From assembly GCA_963742585.1 (NCBI GenBank), contig CAVUMI010000002.1, positions 37,861-101,860 of the forward strand: a stretch of 64,000 bases of DNA, read 5' to 3'. This document shows, one piece after another, positions 27,855-37,781 of this stretch (position 1 is its first letter; the number at the start of each line of letters is the position of its first letter). The position numbers and the translations under genes are program-made. The notes beneath the pieces are model-generated. The model saw nothing but the letters and a program-made list of their open reading frames with translations. It ran no database searches and was not told the DNA's origin. This stretch comes from JACDEA01 sp963742585. Its GTDB lineage: Bacteria; Actinomycetota; Acidimicrobiia; Acidimicrobiales; JACDEA01.

Positions 27855-27926
27855 ACGTCGAAATATAGAGGTGGCGCTTTGCCGTGCTAGGCGTCGGGCA
27901 GCTACTGGACGCTTTAGCATTGAGGC

Positions 27927-28404
27927 ATGCGACAGCAGCCGTCGGGTGATGTTTGGCTCGGTCTGTGCCGTGAGCCGCTCCCGGTGGGAGAGGCGCACGC
28001 GTGGGCTGTGCTACCCGCGTGCGGCGCGGTCGTGACCTTCGTAGGCACGGTTCGCGACCACGCGCCGGGTCGCGACGACGTGAGCGAACTCGAGTACGAG
28101 GCCTACGACGAAGTGGTCGAGGCCCGGCTCGCGGCGATCGCCGACGAGTGTCCGCGTGCGCTGGCCGTCGGTCGGGCGCATCGCCATGCTGCACCGAGTC
28201 GGGCGGCTGGCGGTCACCGAGGCCGCGGTCGTGGTAGTCATCAGCGCCGCACATCGCGACGCCGCGTTCGACGCCGCTCGCTACTGCATCGACACACTCA
28301 AGGCCACCGTCCCCATCTGGAAGAAGGAGACCTGGGCGGAGGGCTCCGATTGGGGCACCGACGCGGTGGCTATTGAGCGAAGCGGCGCAAGCAGCGCGCA
28401 GTGA
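27927..28404 (+). CDS. moaE: Molybdopterin synthase catalytic subunit MoaE (one frameshift)
   Basis: The sequence shows the MoaE fold: GAVVTFVGTVRDHAPGRDDV, LEYEAYDEVVEARLAAIADE, RVGRLAVTEAAVVVVISAAHRDAAFDAARYCID and the conserved catalytic lysine stretch TLKATVPIWKKE. MoaE transfers sulfur from MoaD to cyclic pyranopterin to make molybdopterin. Length about 158 residues. One shift lies near 28165. The end overlaps the next small gene as GTGA. moaD is not seen in the window. Confidence 0.92.
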
Positions 28405-28586
28405 GCAATCTTCTCTACCTCTTGATGGCCTTCGTCCTGAGCGGCATCGGCTGGCTGTTCCTGTGGCTGCGCCATCGCCAGCCCACGTCGGTGGAGTACG
28501 GCATCGAAGAGTTCAACCGCGAGCTGCGGGCCTTGGCGCCCGAGCGCCCGCCGACACGAGATTCGTGGAGGGACCGGTCTGGCTAG
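28401..28586 (+). CDS. Small single-pass membrane protein between moaE and mreB
   Basis: A 61-residue protein starting at a GTG inside the GTGA overlap with moaE. It has one hydrophobic helix (LLYLLMAFVLSGIGWLFLWL) and a cytoplasmic tail EEFNRELRALAPERP. Its end overlaps the mreB start region by a few bases, so the three genes are probably translated together. The position before mreB suggests a role in the cell envelope, but no family is recognised. Confidence 0.65.
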   Translation: MSNLLYLLMAFVLSGIGWLFLWLRHRQPTSVEYGIEEFNRELRALAPERPPTRDSWRDRSG

Positions 28587-29585
28587 GGACATCGCCATCG
28601 ACCTGGGCACGGCGAACACGCTGGTCTACACGCGCGGCCTAGGCATCGTCCTCAACGAACCAACCGTTATCGCCCTCAACAGTCGGAGCCAGGACGTCCT
28701 GGCCATGGGTCACGAGGCCTGGCAGATGATCGGGCGGACGCCCGGCTACATCGTCGCGGTGCGGCCATTGCGCCAGGGCGCGATCACCGACTTCGAGATC
28801 ACGCAGCGGATGATCCGCTTGCTGCTCGCAGCGCACGGGGGTCACCCGGTTCAACCGACCGCGCGTGTTGATCTGCGTTCCGTCGGCCATCACCGAGGTC
28901 GAGAAGCGCGCGGTGGAGGAAGCGGCGCGGCGCGCTGGCGCGGCGGGCGCGTACTTGATCGAGCAGCCGATGGCCGCGGCCATCGGCGCCAACCTTCCGA
29001 TCCACGAACCGCTCGGCAACATGGTCGTCGACGTGGGCGGCGGTACCACGGAGACCGCGGTGATCTCGCTGGGCGGCATCGTCGCGTTGCAGGCGATCCG
29101 TGTCGGCAGCTTCGACATCGACAACGCCATCCAGACCTACGTGCGCCGCGAGTACGGCATCGCCATCGGCGAGCGCACCGCCGAGGAGATCAAGATGGCG
29201 ATCGGTTCGGCGTACGCGGCCGAGGACGAGATGAAGGCCGAGGTGCGCGGGCGCGACCTCATGTCCGGGCTGCCCAAGACCGTGATCCTGTCGCCCGAAG
29301 AGGTGCGCGAGCGCGATCGAGGAACCGGTCGGCGCCATCGTCGACTCGGTGGTGCAGTGCCTTGGCCAGGCGCCGCCCGAGCTGGCGCAGGACCTCATCG
29401 TGCAGGGCATCAACCTGGTCGGCGGCGGCGGGCTGCTGCGCGGGCTCGACCGGCGGCTGGCCGAGGAGACCGCGATCCCGGTGCACCTCGTCGACGCCCC
29501 GCTCGAGTGCGTCGTCCTCGGCGCCGGCAAGTGCCTCGAGTCCTTCGACTCCCTCAAGGTGATGTTCATGGGGTCCAACCGCTAA
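28579..29585 (+). CDS. mreB: Rod-shape-determining protein MreB (CTG start, frameshifted)
   Basis: An actin-like protein with phosphate 1 DIAIDLGTANTLVYTRG, GRTPGYIVAVRPLR, GAITDFEITQRMIRLLL, ICVPSAITEVEKRAVEEAA, phosphate 2 MVVDVGGGTTETAVISLGG and the adenosine motif NLVGGGGLLRGLDRRL. It assembles filaments that guide lateral wall synthesis. No ATG, GTG or TTG exists in frame; a GGAGGG ribosome binding site at 28567-28572 sits 6 bases before a CTG at 28579, the best start. Shifts occur near 28850 and 29315. About 335 residues. mreC and mreD are not adjacent. Confidence 0.93.
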
Positions 29586-29587
29586 CG

Positions 29588-30204
29588 TCAGTTGTCGCGC
29601 GAACAGGTCTTCGGCGGCTTGGCGGACCTGCCAGTCGCGGTCTTCGAGGGCGCGGTGAAGGGCGGCGGTGACCTCCTCGCCGTCGAATGGGGCAAGGGCC
29701 AGCACGGCGCGACGGCGGATGGCCGGCTTGTCGGTGGTGGCGCTCAGGATGGCGGCCAGGCCGGCGCGGTCGCCGATGGCGCCCAGCGCGGCGACTGCGG
29801 CCTCGCGGCAGAGCGGTTCGTCGTGCCCGGTGGCGACGGCGGCGAGCGCGGCGACCGCATCGGGTTCGGCGGCCGTCGCTCGCGCACTGCGTTCGCCGAG
29901 CGCCCACGCGGCGGCCTCGACGACCATGTTGTCGTCGTCGCGCAACGCGGGAGTCAAGGTCGAGGTCGGTGGGCACCGCCAGCTCGCAGGCGCGGCGGCG
30001 GACTATCGGGTCGGCGTCGGCCAGCCCGGCGACGAGGTCGGCGCCGGTCAGTCGCTCCATGCGGGCCAGGGCGCCGAGCGCAGTGGCGCGGACGTCGGCG
30101 CGGTCGCTGGCCAGCGCGGTGCGGGCGGCGGGTTCGTCGCCCCCGGTGTCCGGCCAGGGCCGCCTGCCGGCGTCCGCCGTCCTCAGGTATTCTGCGGTTA
30201 ACAC
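29588..30204 (-). CDS. HEAT-repeat protein (one frameshift, end uncertain)
   Basis: The protein begins with GTG at 30204 and contains tandem HEAT/PBS-lyase-like helices: ADVRATALGALARM, DADPIVRRRACELA, NMVVEAAAWALGER, EPLCREAAVAALGAIGDRAG, KPAIRRRAVLALAPFDG and DRDWQVRQAAEDLFAR. Such repeats are protein-protein interaction scaffolds. A shift near 29955 splits it. In the second frame no stop is met until far inside mreB on the other strand, so the true end is probably near 29588, again through a small shift. It is convergent with mreB and divergent from the sortase gene. Confidence 0.65.
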
Positions 30205-30297
30205 TCACAGTGGCGGCTGGGTGCGTCGTTGGGGAGATTGGGGTAATTGCCCGACCCGGCAGGAGCAGCGGTCGCCAGCCACGAAACTGACAAAGCC

Positions 30298-31006
30298 ATG
30301 GCCCGAACTCATCAACCACTGCGCGTAGCGGTCTTTCTGCTCTTCGCCATGTCGCTGACCGCGCTCGGGCTCGTGCACGCCGAGGGCACAAACGCCGCCC
30401 TCTCGCCGATCCTGCAGACGAGCCTCGACGTCCCGCTCATCACAACCACGACGGCCCCGCCCGCGCCGGCAACGACCGTCGCACCGAAGTCCACCGGCAG
30501 CACCCTCCGAGGTGGCGTGCAGCGGCCGCCGGCCAATCAGTACGCGCCCGAGCCGATCGTGCAGATCGGCACGATGGAGATCCCGAAGATCGGGCTGCGT
30601 ACCCCGATCTTCCACGGCATCACGATGCGCAACATCGACAAGGGCCCGAGTCACTGGCCGGGAACGGCGATGCCCGGTGAGGTGGGGAACACGGTCTTCC
30701 CCGGACACCGCACCACCAAGACCCGTCCGTTCTGGGACATCGACAAGTTGGTGGCCGGCGACCAGGTGATCTTCAACACCGACACTGGGCGCCACGTGTA
30801 CGAGGTGACGCGGTCACGAGATCGTCAAGCCCAACGCGCTGTGGGTCGCCGACCCGACACCGACGCCGACGGCGACCATCTTCGGCTGTCATCCGAAGGG
30901 CTCGGCGGCGTATCGGTATGTCGTGCGGATGAACGCTCGTACAGGGATAGCAGTACCGGTCATCCGACCGCGCGGCGGATGGCCAGCGCGATCACCAGGA
31001 CGCTGA
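30298..31006 (+). CDS. Class E-type sortase (one frameshift)
   Basis: An N-terminal membrane helix (VAVFLLFAMSLTALGLV) is followed by a Thr/Pro linker and a sortase domain: GTMEIPKIGLRTPIFHGI, the catalytic His in VFPGHRTTKTRPFWDI, and after a shift near 30812 the catalytic Cys in ATIFGCHPKGSAAYRYVVR with its partner Arg. Class E sortases in actinobacteria attach LAxTG-type proteins to the wall. About 236 residues. The end overlaps the 3' end of the convergent Pro-Glu protein by up to 47 bases. No clear LAxTG substrate is found in the window. Confidence 0.85.
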
Positions 31007-32215
31007 GCGCGACGATCACCGCGACGACGACGCCGACCAGTACAGCGAGCACGGCCAGCGTGAGTGCCGACTCGACGCGGCGACCACCGCCGGGTTCTTC
31101 GTCCGGCGCGAACTCCTCTTCTTCGTATTCGGCCTCGACTTCGGCCTCGACCTCGGCGTCGGACTCGACCGGCACGGCGATGAACGTGTCGTCGTCGTGG
31201 ACGACCTCCGCGACCTCGGCGGGCGGTGCGTACTCGGGCTCGGGTTCGTAGTCGTACTCGACCTCGATGAGCGGCGGCGGCGGAGGTTCGGTTGCCGGCG
31301 CGGGCGCGCTCGGCGCGCTCGGTGGCGGCGGTGCCCACACGTCGTCCCAGACGGGCTCGGTGGACGCGGTCAGCGGTAGGCCGATGGTCTCCGGCTCCGG
31401 TTCCGGCGCCGGCGCCGGAACCGGCTCTGGTTCCGGTTCGGGCTCTGGTTCCGGTTCGGGCGGCGGCGGCGGCGGCGGCGGGCGCGGGCTCTGGCGCGCG
31501 CGGCGGTGCGAAGACTTCAACCGGTTCGTCGAGCACGTCGAGCGGGGGCGGCGGCGCTACCTCGCTGGCCGATGTCCACCCGCCGAACGGGTCCTCTTCC
31601 TCTGGCGCGACCTCTTCGACTACCGCAACCACTGGCGCCGGCTCGGGCTCTGGTTCCGGCTCGGCTCGGCTCCGGCTCGGGTTCCGGTTCGGGCTCGGGT
31701 TCCGGCTCCGGCTCCGGCTCCGGCTCGGGCTCCGGTTCGGGTTCCGGCTCGGGCTCCGGCTCCGGCTCGGGTTCCGGTTCCGGTTCCGGCTCTGGTTCCG
31801 GCTCCGGCTCGGGCTCGGGTTCCGGCGGCTCCGGCTCGGGCTCGGGTTCCGGTTCCGGTTCCGGTTCTGGTGCGAACAGCTCTGGTTGCGCGGCTTCTTG
31901 TTCGGCGCGCAGCTTGGCGAACAGCTCCTGGACGTTCGGCGGCTCCGGCTCCGGCTCGGGCTCCGGCTCGGGCTCCGGCTCCGGCTCGGGCTCCGGCTCG
32001 GGCTCCGGCTCGGGCTCGGGCTCCGTCTCCGGCTCGGGCTCGGGCTCGGGTGTCGGAGAACTGTCGGTGCTTTTAGCGGTTTCCGTAGACAAATCCACCG
32101 ACACCTCGGGTGGGGCGGGCGCGAAGGCGTCGGCGAGCCAGTCGGGGTCGAGGTCGTCTACCTCGGAGAGCCACGCATCGGTGGGCTCGTCGCCGGGTTC
32201 TTGGGGGGTGCTCAT
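30960..32215 (-). CDS. Pro-Glu-repeat, C-terminally membrane-anchored protein (frameshifted)
   Basis: The start is MSTPQEPGDEPTDAWLSEVD at 32215. There is no signal peptide. Long runs of alternating Pro-Glu are interrupted by VQELFAKLRAEQEAAQPELF. Then come EEVAPEEEDPFGGW, a Pro/Ala-rich part, another Pro-Glu run, acidic text (AEYEEEEFAPDEEPGGG) and a single C-terminal hydrophobic helix of about 25 residues ending ALAIRRAVG. This suggests a tail-anchored cytoplasmic rod of about 418 residues. Shifts lie near 31665 and 31500, at the edges of the repeats. A family 2 palindromic element is inserted near the N-terminus and adds EVSVDLSTETAKSTDS. No family is recognised. Confidence 0.65.
31640..32051. 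repeat. Hexanucleotide (GGCTCS-type) arrays encoding Pro-Glu
   Basis: Two long arrays of a GGCTCG/GGCTCC/GGTTCC-type hexamer (about 31640-31876 and 31941-32051), plus a shorter one near 31388-31470. On the minus strand they encode Pro-Glu dipeptides. Such arrays change length readily, so copy number here may differ between strains or be mis-assembled. Confidence 0.8.
32062..32103. repeat. Dispersed palindromic element, family 2, copy 2 (inside a gene)
   Basis: TGTCGGTG ... CACCGACA ends, with the core TTTCCGTAGACAAAT. It lies in the coding region of the Pro-Glu protein, between the N-terminal segment and the first repeat array, and keeps the frame open. Confidence 0.75.
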
Positions 32216-32275
32216 CGGAGGGAGGTGGGACCGCAAACTCGGTGGGCCATGGCAGGCTGGGCGACGACTTTTGCC

Positions 32276-33455
32276 ATGAAGAATTCAACGAGCGACGTGG
32301 ACACGGCCGAGCAGATCGTACTTCCGTCCAACGCGCCCGCCGTGACCACCGACGCCCATCGCCGCCGCCGCCGGTGGTTGTGGCGGCTCATCCCAGCCTC
32401 CGTTGTCGGGGCGATGCTCGTCGGTGGCATGTTCGTCGAACTGCCCTATTACGCCATCTCGCCCGGCTCCGCGCTCCGGATCGACCGGCAGCTGCAGGTG
32501 CCCAAGGACCTCAACTATCCGCCGCAGGGTCAGATCCTCCTCACCACGGTGTCGCTGCAGCGGACCCGTCCGTATCGAGGCATTTCGCGGCTGGCTCGAC
32601 TCGACGATCGACGTCGTGCCCGAGGATGTGATCCTCGGCACCAAGCCCCGCAAGGATTTCCGCGAGCAGAACGTGCAGGAGATGGACGATTCGATCCTCG
32701 TCGCCGAGGTCGTGGCGTTGCGCAAGCTCGGGTACGTCGTCAACGAGCGGGGCGCCGGCGCGCTGGTCAACAGCGTGGCCGCCAAGTCGCCGTCCGAGGG
32801 CAAGTTGAAAGCCGGCGACGTCATCACCGCGGTCGACGACAAGCCGGTGAGTTTGAGCAGCGACCTCACCACCCTCCTCGCCACGCGCCGCTTCGGCCAG
32901 ACGGTGCGCCTCAAGGTCACGACCGGCGACCAGCCGGTGCGCACCGAGACCATCCGCCTGGGTGGCAGTAACGAGGACAAGAGCGAGTGCTCGGCCGAGA
33001 AGACCAACACCGGCAAGGGCTGCCTCGGGGTGGCGATCAACACCAAGAGTCACGATTTCGACAAGCCGATCGACATCCGCATCGACGCCAACGGCATCGG
33101 GGGACCGTCGGCCGGGCTGGCCTTCGTCCTGGCGATCATGGACCAGCTCCGCCCGGGTGAACTCACCGGCGGCCACAAGGTCGCGGTCACCGGAACGATG
33201 AGCATCGACGGCACCGTGGGCGACGTGGGCGGCGTCGTGCAGAAGACGGCCGCGGTGCGCAGATCGGGCGCCGAGTACTTCCTCGTGCCCCCGGGCGAGT
33301 ACGAGCAGGCCAAGTCCGTGGCCGGCAGCAAGCTAAAGGTCATCAAGGTGGCCACGCTCGACGAGGCGCTGCAGGCGCTGGGCACGCTCGGCGGCGACAT
33401 CGAGTCCATCAAGCCAACGACCACGACCACGGTCAAGCGGACCCGCCGGAACTGA
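32276..33455 (+). CDS. YlbL-type PDZ / Lon-like membrane protease (one frameshift)
   Basis: A basic N-terminus (RRRRRWLWR) is followed by a membrane helix (LIPASVVGAMLVGGMFV) and the typical YYAISPGSALRI and ILLTTVSL strands. A PDZ domain follows (about ALVNSVAAKSPSEGKLKAGD), then a Lon-type S16 domain with the catalytic Ser in IGGPSAGLAFVLAIMD and Lys in GGVVQKTAAVRRSGAEYFLVP. This is the secreted or membrane Lon-like protease family found throughout actinobacteria. The length is about 392 residues. One shift lies near 32570. The next gene, a sensor kinase, starts 19 bases downstream. Confidence 0.92.
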
Positions 33456-33474
33456 GCGGTAGCATTTAGTAGCC

Positions 33475-36080
33475 GTGTCCTCCGTCGCCCAGTACCAGTT
33501 CGCGGCCGAGTTCGTCACCTTCCTGGCCTGCGCGGCCGGCCTGGCCGTGGTCGTGCTGCGGTCCGAGCTCATCACCAAGTCGTGGTGGGCTCAGACGCTG
33601 CTGACCGCGGGCTTCTTGGTGTTGGGCACCGCGGCGTTCCTGCACGGCGCGCTAGTGGGCGTGTCGGACTCGCTGGTCTTCACCCTGCGCGGCGCGGGCA
33701 TCGTGGCCCTGGCCGCGGGGACGATGGAGTGGCGGGGCCCGCCCGGGGCGCGCCGTCTGCTGTGGCTTGGCCTCGGACTGGCCGCGGCGTCGCTGGCGGT
33801 GGCCAGCACCGACTCCGACGAACTGGCCAACCTTTCGCTCGGCCTGGGCGCGGTCGGCATCGGCGCGTCAGTCCTCGCCACCAGCCGCCGCTCGATCGCC
33901 GCCCGCGTGGCGGCCAGCGCCGCGCTAGTGCTGCTCCTCGTCGTCCTCGTTCTGTCGCTGGCGCTGTCCACCGTGATCTCGAGCACCGTGCGCGACGAAG
34001 CGTTGCGGCGGCTGAGCGAGCGCGGCACGGTGGAATCGGCGCTCATCGAGAACCGGGCCGGCGACGCCATCCGCGGCGCGCGGCTCACCGCAGTCAGTCT
34101 CCAGACCGCGCCCACCGCGGCCGACGAACTGCTGAAGCTCTACAGCAAGCCCCAGCACAGCGGCCTCATCGATAGCGCGCTGGCCAGCCTGTCGGACCAG
34201 TTCCTCGAAGGCCTGCCGCTCGCCTACCTTTCCTTCGACCGCACGGTCCTGGCCTCGTACAAGCTCGACCAGCGCGAGGTCACGCTGCTGGCCGGCTCGG
34301 CGGCGGTCGGCGAGGCAATCCGCCGCCAGATCGAGGTGGGGACGTCGGCCGTGATCGGCAACCGGGCGCTGGCCATCGGCATCTCGCCCGTCGCCTACCG
34401 ACCCAACAACGCGGACGGCGCCGCTGCCGCTCGGGCTCGTGGTCGCGTCCTACGTCCTCGACGACGCGTACCTCAACCTGCGGTCGCGCGACAACACCGG
34501 TCTGTCACTGATGCTCGCCAACCGCACCCGCACGCTGGCCCGCTTCGGCCGCGCGCCCGCGAGTCGGGCGGTCGACGATTTGGTGCGCCGCGTCCTCGAG
34601 GACGGGCAGCCGGCCACGACCACCAGCGGCGGGCGCTTCATCGCCGCGCAGCCGGTGATGGCCGCCGACGGCACGCCGGTAATGGCGTTGGTCGGCGCGA
34701 CGCCGACCACCGTCGTCGACAAGACGCGCCACGACCTGTACCGCACGCTGTTCTTCATCGCGCTGGGCGGAACGCTTGCTTTCGCTGCTGCTCGCCGCGG
34801 TGGTGGGCGATCGCATCGGCGCGGGCGTGCGGCAGCTCACCACCGCGGCCGAGGCCATCCAGCGGGGCGAGTTGGGCGTCCGGGCCGAGGTGGTGAGCGA
34901 GGACGAGGTCGGTGTGCTCGGCGCCACCTTCGACTCGATGGCCGCGTCGATCGAGGACAAGACGCACGGCGTTGCGCCAGGCAGCCGACGATGAGGCGCG
35001 CCTGCGCGACCGGCTCGAGGCCGTGGTCGCCGGCATGGGCGAAGCGCTGATCGCGGTCGACGCCGAGGGCCGCATCACCGACTTCAACCAAGCCGCCGAG
35101 GAGCTCACCGGTGTGTCGGCCATTGACGCGCGTGGCAAGGACGCGGCCCGGCTGCTCCCGCTCCGCACCGAAACCGGCATCGAACTGGGCCCGCGCTTGC
35201 GCAAGCCGCTGATCCGCCGCTGGACCGCGGTCGCGCAGCTCGCACCAGCGCGGCGGCGCGTCGGTGCCGGTGGCGGTGTCGGCCGGCGCGCTGCGCGGTC
35301 CCGAGGGCGAGTTGGCCGGCGGCGTGTTCGTGCTTCGCGACCTGCGCGGCGAGCGCGAGGTCGAACGCATGAAGACCGAGTTCCTCTCGCACATCGGCCA
35401 CGAGCTGCGCACGCCGCTGGCCGGCGTAATCGGCTTCACCGAGATCCTCACCCGGCGTGAGCTCACGCCGGCCAAGGCGCGCGAAGTGCAGCAGGACATC
35501 CTCCTGTCGGCGCACCAACTCGCCCGCATCGTGGAGATGCTCGAGTTCTTCGCCACCACCAGCGCGGGCCGCTCGCCGCTGCGGCCCGAGACCATCGACG
35601 TGCGTCACGTCGTCGACGACGTGATCGGGCGGTGGTCGGGCCGCGTCGACGGTGCGCATCCCATCAGCCGTCGGGTCGGCGCGCGGGCTGCCGAACGTTG
35701 TCGCCGACCGTCGTTGGCTCACCAAGTCGCTCGACGAGCTGGTCGACAACGCGGTCAAGTTCTCGCCCGACGGCAGCCGGATCACCATCACCGCCGAACC
35801 GGCCACCAACGGCCGGGCCGCCGGCGTGGAAATCGCGGTGACCGACCAGGGCAAGGGCATGACCGCCGACGAACACGACCGGGCCTTCAGCGATTTCATC
35901 CAGGGCGACGGCTCCGACACCCGCCCCTACGGCGGTCTGGGCCTCGGTCTGGCCATGGTGAAACGGGTCGCCGAGGCACACGGCGGGCACGTCGATGTCG
36001 AGTCAGAGCCAAAAAAGGGCGCAAAATTTTCGATTTTCCTCCCATCGGCGGCAAAACCGCCGAAACAGAAGGGGCGATGA
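33475..36080 (+). CDS. Membrane sensor histidine kinase with HAMP and PAS (frameshifted)
   Basis: At least five membrane helices come first (residues 1-180). A long extracytoplasmic sensor part (about 185-430) ends in a further helix, then come a HAMP-like linker (GAGVRQLTTAAEAIQRGEL...), a PAS domain (LIAVDAEGRITDFNQAAEEL), a HisKA domain with FLSHIGHELRTPLAGVIGF, and an HATPase domain with the N-box LDELVDNAVKFSPDG and GGLGLGLAMVKRVAEAHGG. The protein is about 868 residues. Shifts lie near 34420, 34775, 34970, 35250 and 35690. Its TGA overlaps the ATG of the FecR lipoprotein (ATGA). Confidence 0.9.
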
Positions 36081-37270
36081 GGAGACTCGTCTGGTGCAGC
36101 GCGCTGACAGCAGTGACGACGATGGTGGGGGTGGCCTGCTCGTCGAGCCGCGCGCCCGATGAGGCAGCGCTCACGCTCACCGGCCGGGTGCGGCTGACCT
36201 CGCCTCGCGGGCAAGACCTCGACGGTGTTTCGCGACCAGACCATCCGCCGGGGCCAGACCGTCCGTGTCACCAAGGGCACGGCCACCCTGGAGTTTTCGA
36301 GCGGGCGCCGGCTCGAGCTTCGTGAGGGCAGCGCGGTCAAGGTCGACCGCGTGCCGTCGGTACTCAGCGGCGACGTCCTCCTGCAGACCGGACTCACCAA
36401 GTTCGCGGTGCGCGCCGCGGGATCCACCGTCACACTCACCGACGGTGCCGCTCGGCTCAGCCGGCGGCTTGGGTCTCGAGACTGCGACCTACCGCGGAAC
36501 GGCTGGTGCTGGCTTCCATCGGACACACGCTCGAAGTGCCGGCACTGCGTCAGGCTGCGGTGCCGTCGCTTGGCGTCGTCCCGACCAAGCCCGAACCGCT
36601 CCGGCTCCAACCGACCGATGGGTGGGACCGCCGCTTCCTCGGTGAGGCCATCGAACTCTCCGAGCAACTGCAAACGCGCAGCGACGGGCTCACCGGGCAG
36701 CTGCCGCGGGGCGACGTGTCGGCCAATTTCCTCAACACACTGCTGCCCGCGCTCGACAGCGAGGCTGAGTTCGATCCCGCGTTGCTCGAAGGTCAGCGCG
36801 CGCCAGGGGAGACGGTGGTCGGCGCGTCGATCGCCGCCGCCGGTCGGGTCGGAGCGTTCGCCGACCGCTGGCATTCCGTGTTCTCCTTCCGTGACGATGG
36901 CGCGGCGTGGGGGCTCGTCGCCCTCGACCAGAACTTGAGCGACGCGCCGGGCCTGTCGTCGACCATCGACTCGGCGTTGGGTCGCGCACAGTCGTTCACC
37001 GTGCAGGTCGCGGCGGCGCCGACGGCAACCACGCCGGCTGCGGCGCCCGACGCACCGCCCTCGACACCGGTCAGCTCCGGTGGATCGCAATCGGCCCCGA
37101 CGCCCGGCAGCACCGGTAGCGGTGGTAGCGGTGCTGGCGGTGATGGCGGCGATGGCGGCGACCCGGCGCCGCCGCCCACACCGGCCCCGACGCCGGGTTT
37201 AATTGAGCCGGTGATCGACACAATCGGCGACCTCCTGGGCGGCTTGGTAACCGCACTCGAAGGCGGCTAA
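36077..37270 (+). CDS. FecR-domain lipoprotein (frameshifted)
   Basis: It has a lipoprotein signal peptide with lipobox VGVACSS. A FecR-like domain (RDQTIRRGQTVRVTKGTATL, SSGRRLELREGSAVKVD, GDVLLQTGLTKFAVRAAGS) is followed by a helical part and a long low-complexity Pro/Gly/Thr tail (about 36990-37200), ending in a hydrophobic LIEPVIDTIGDLLGGLV. FecR domains sense or bind wall or siderophore signals. It is co-translated with the kinase upstream and the response regulator downstream (TAATG). Shifts lie near 36215 and 36470. Confidence 0.8.
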
Positions 37271-37729
37271 TGGCTCCAGCTGGGCGCGCGCTGGTGGTCG
37301 ATGACGAGGAGGGCATCCGCGTGCTGTGCCGGGTCAATCTGGAACTCGGCGGGCTTCGCGGTGTTCGAGGCGGCCGACGGCGTCGAGGCGTTCGCGGTGG
37401 CGCGCTCGAGAACGGCCCGACGTGATCTTCCTCGACCTGATGATGCCGAAGATGGACGGCTGGGAGACGCTCGACGCGTTGCGGGCCGACGCCTCCGTCG
37501 CCGAGATCCCGGTGATCCTGCTGACTGCGCGCACCAGCGAGGAGGACCAGATCCGCGGGTGGGGCGAGGGGATCTTCGACTACCTCCCGAAGCCGTTCAA
37601 TCCGCAGGTGCTGGTCGAGTGGGCGACCCAGGCCGTGTGCCGCCAGTCGATGCTGAAGCGGCTGCCGCTCGCCGCGATCGCGCCATCGAGCAGCTGCGCC
37701 TGGTGCAGGAGCTGCGTCGCCAGCAATAG
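37270..37729 (+). CDS. Single-domain response regulator (frameshifted)
   Basis: A CheY-like receiver: ALVVDDEEGIRVLCRVNLEL at the start, phosphoacceptor Asp in DVIFLDLMMPKMDGWE, the conserved Thr in IPVILLTART and Lys in YLPKPFNPQVLVEW. No DNA-binding output domain follows; a short helix (IEQLRLVQELRRQQ) ends the protein. Shifts lie near 37345, 37405 and 37675. It probably receives phosphate from the kinase at 33475, and the FecR lipoprotein between them is likely an envelope sensor or target. Confidence 0.85.
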
Positions 37730-37781
37730 CGCCGGACAATGCCCCTGCGACGGGGTGCGCGGTCCGTAACCTTTCAGGCGT

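Noticed and set aside
31640..32051. Possible CRISPR or satellite array
   Set aside because: The unit is a 6-base codon-pair repeat with no spacers; it is coding.
30298..32215. Pro-Glu protein as the sortase substrate
   Set aside because: It has no signal peptide and no LPxTG or LAxTG motif before its C-terminal helix.
31506..32279. Long Gly-Ser repeat open frame on the plus strand
   Set aside because: It is the antisense of the Pro-Glu arrays. The minus frame has a sensible start, a linker, and a C-terminal membrane helix; the plus frame has none and runs across the element and the next gene's promoter.
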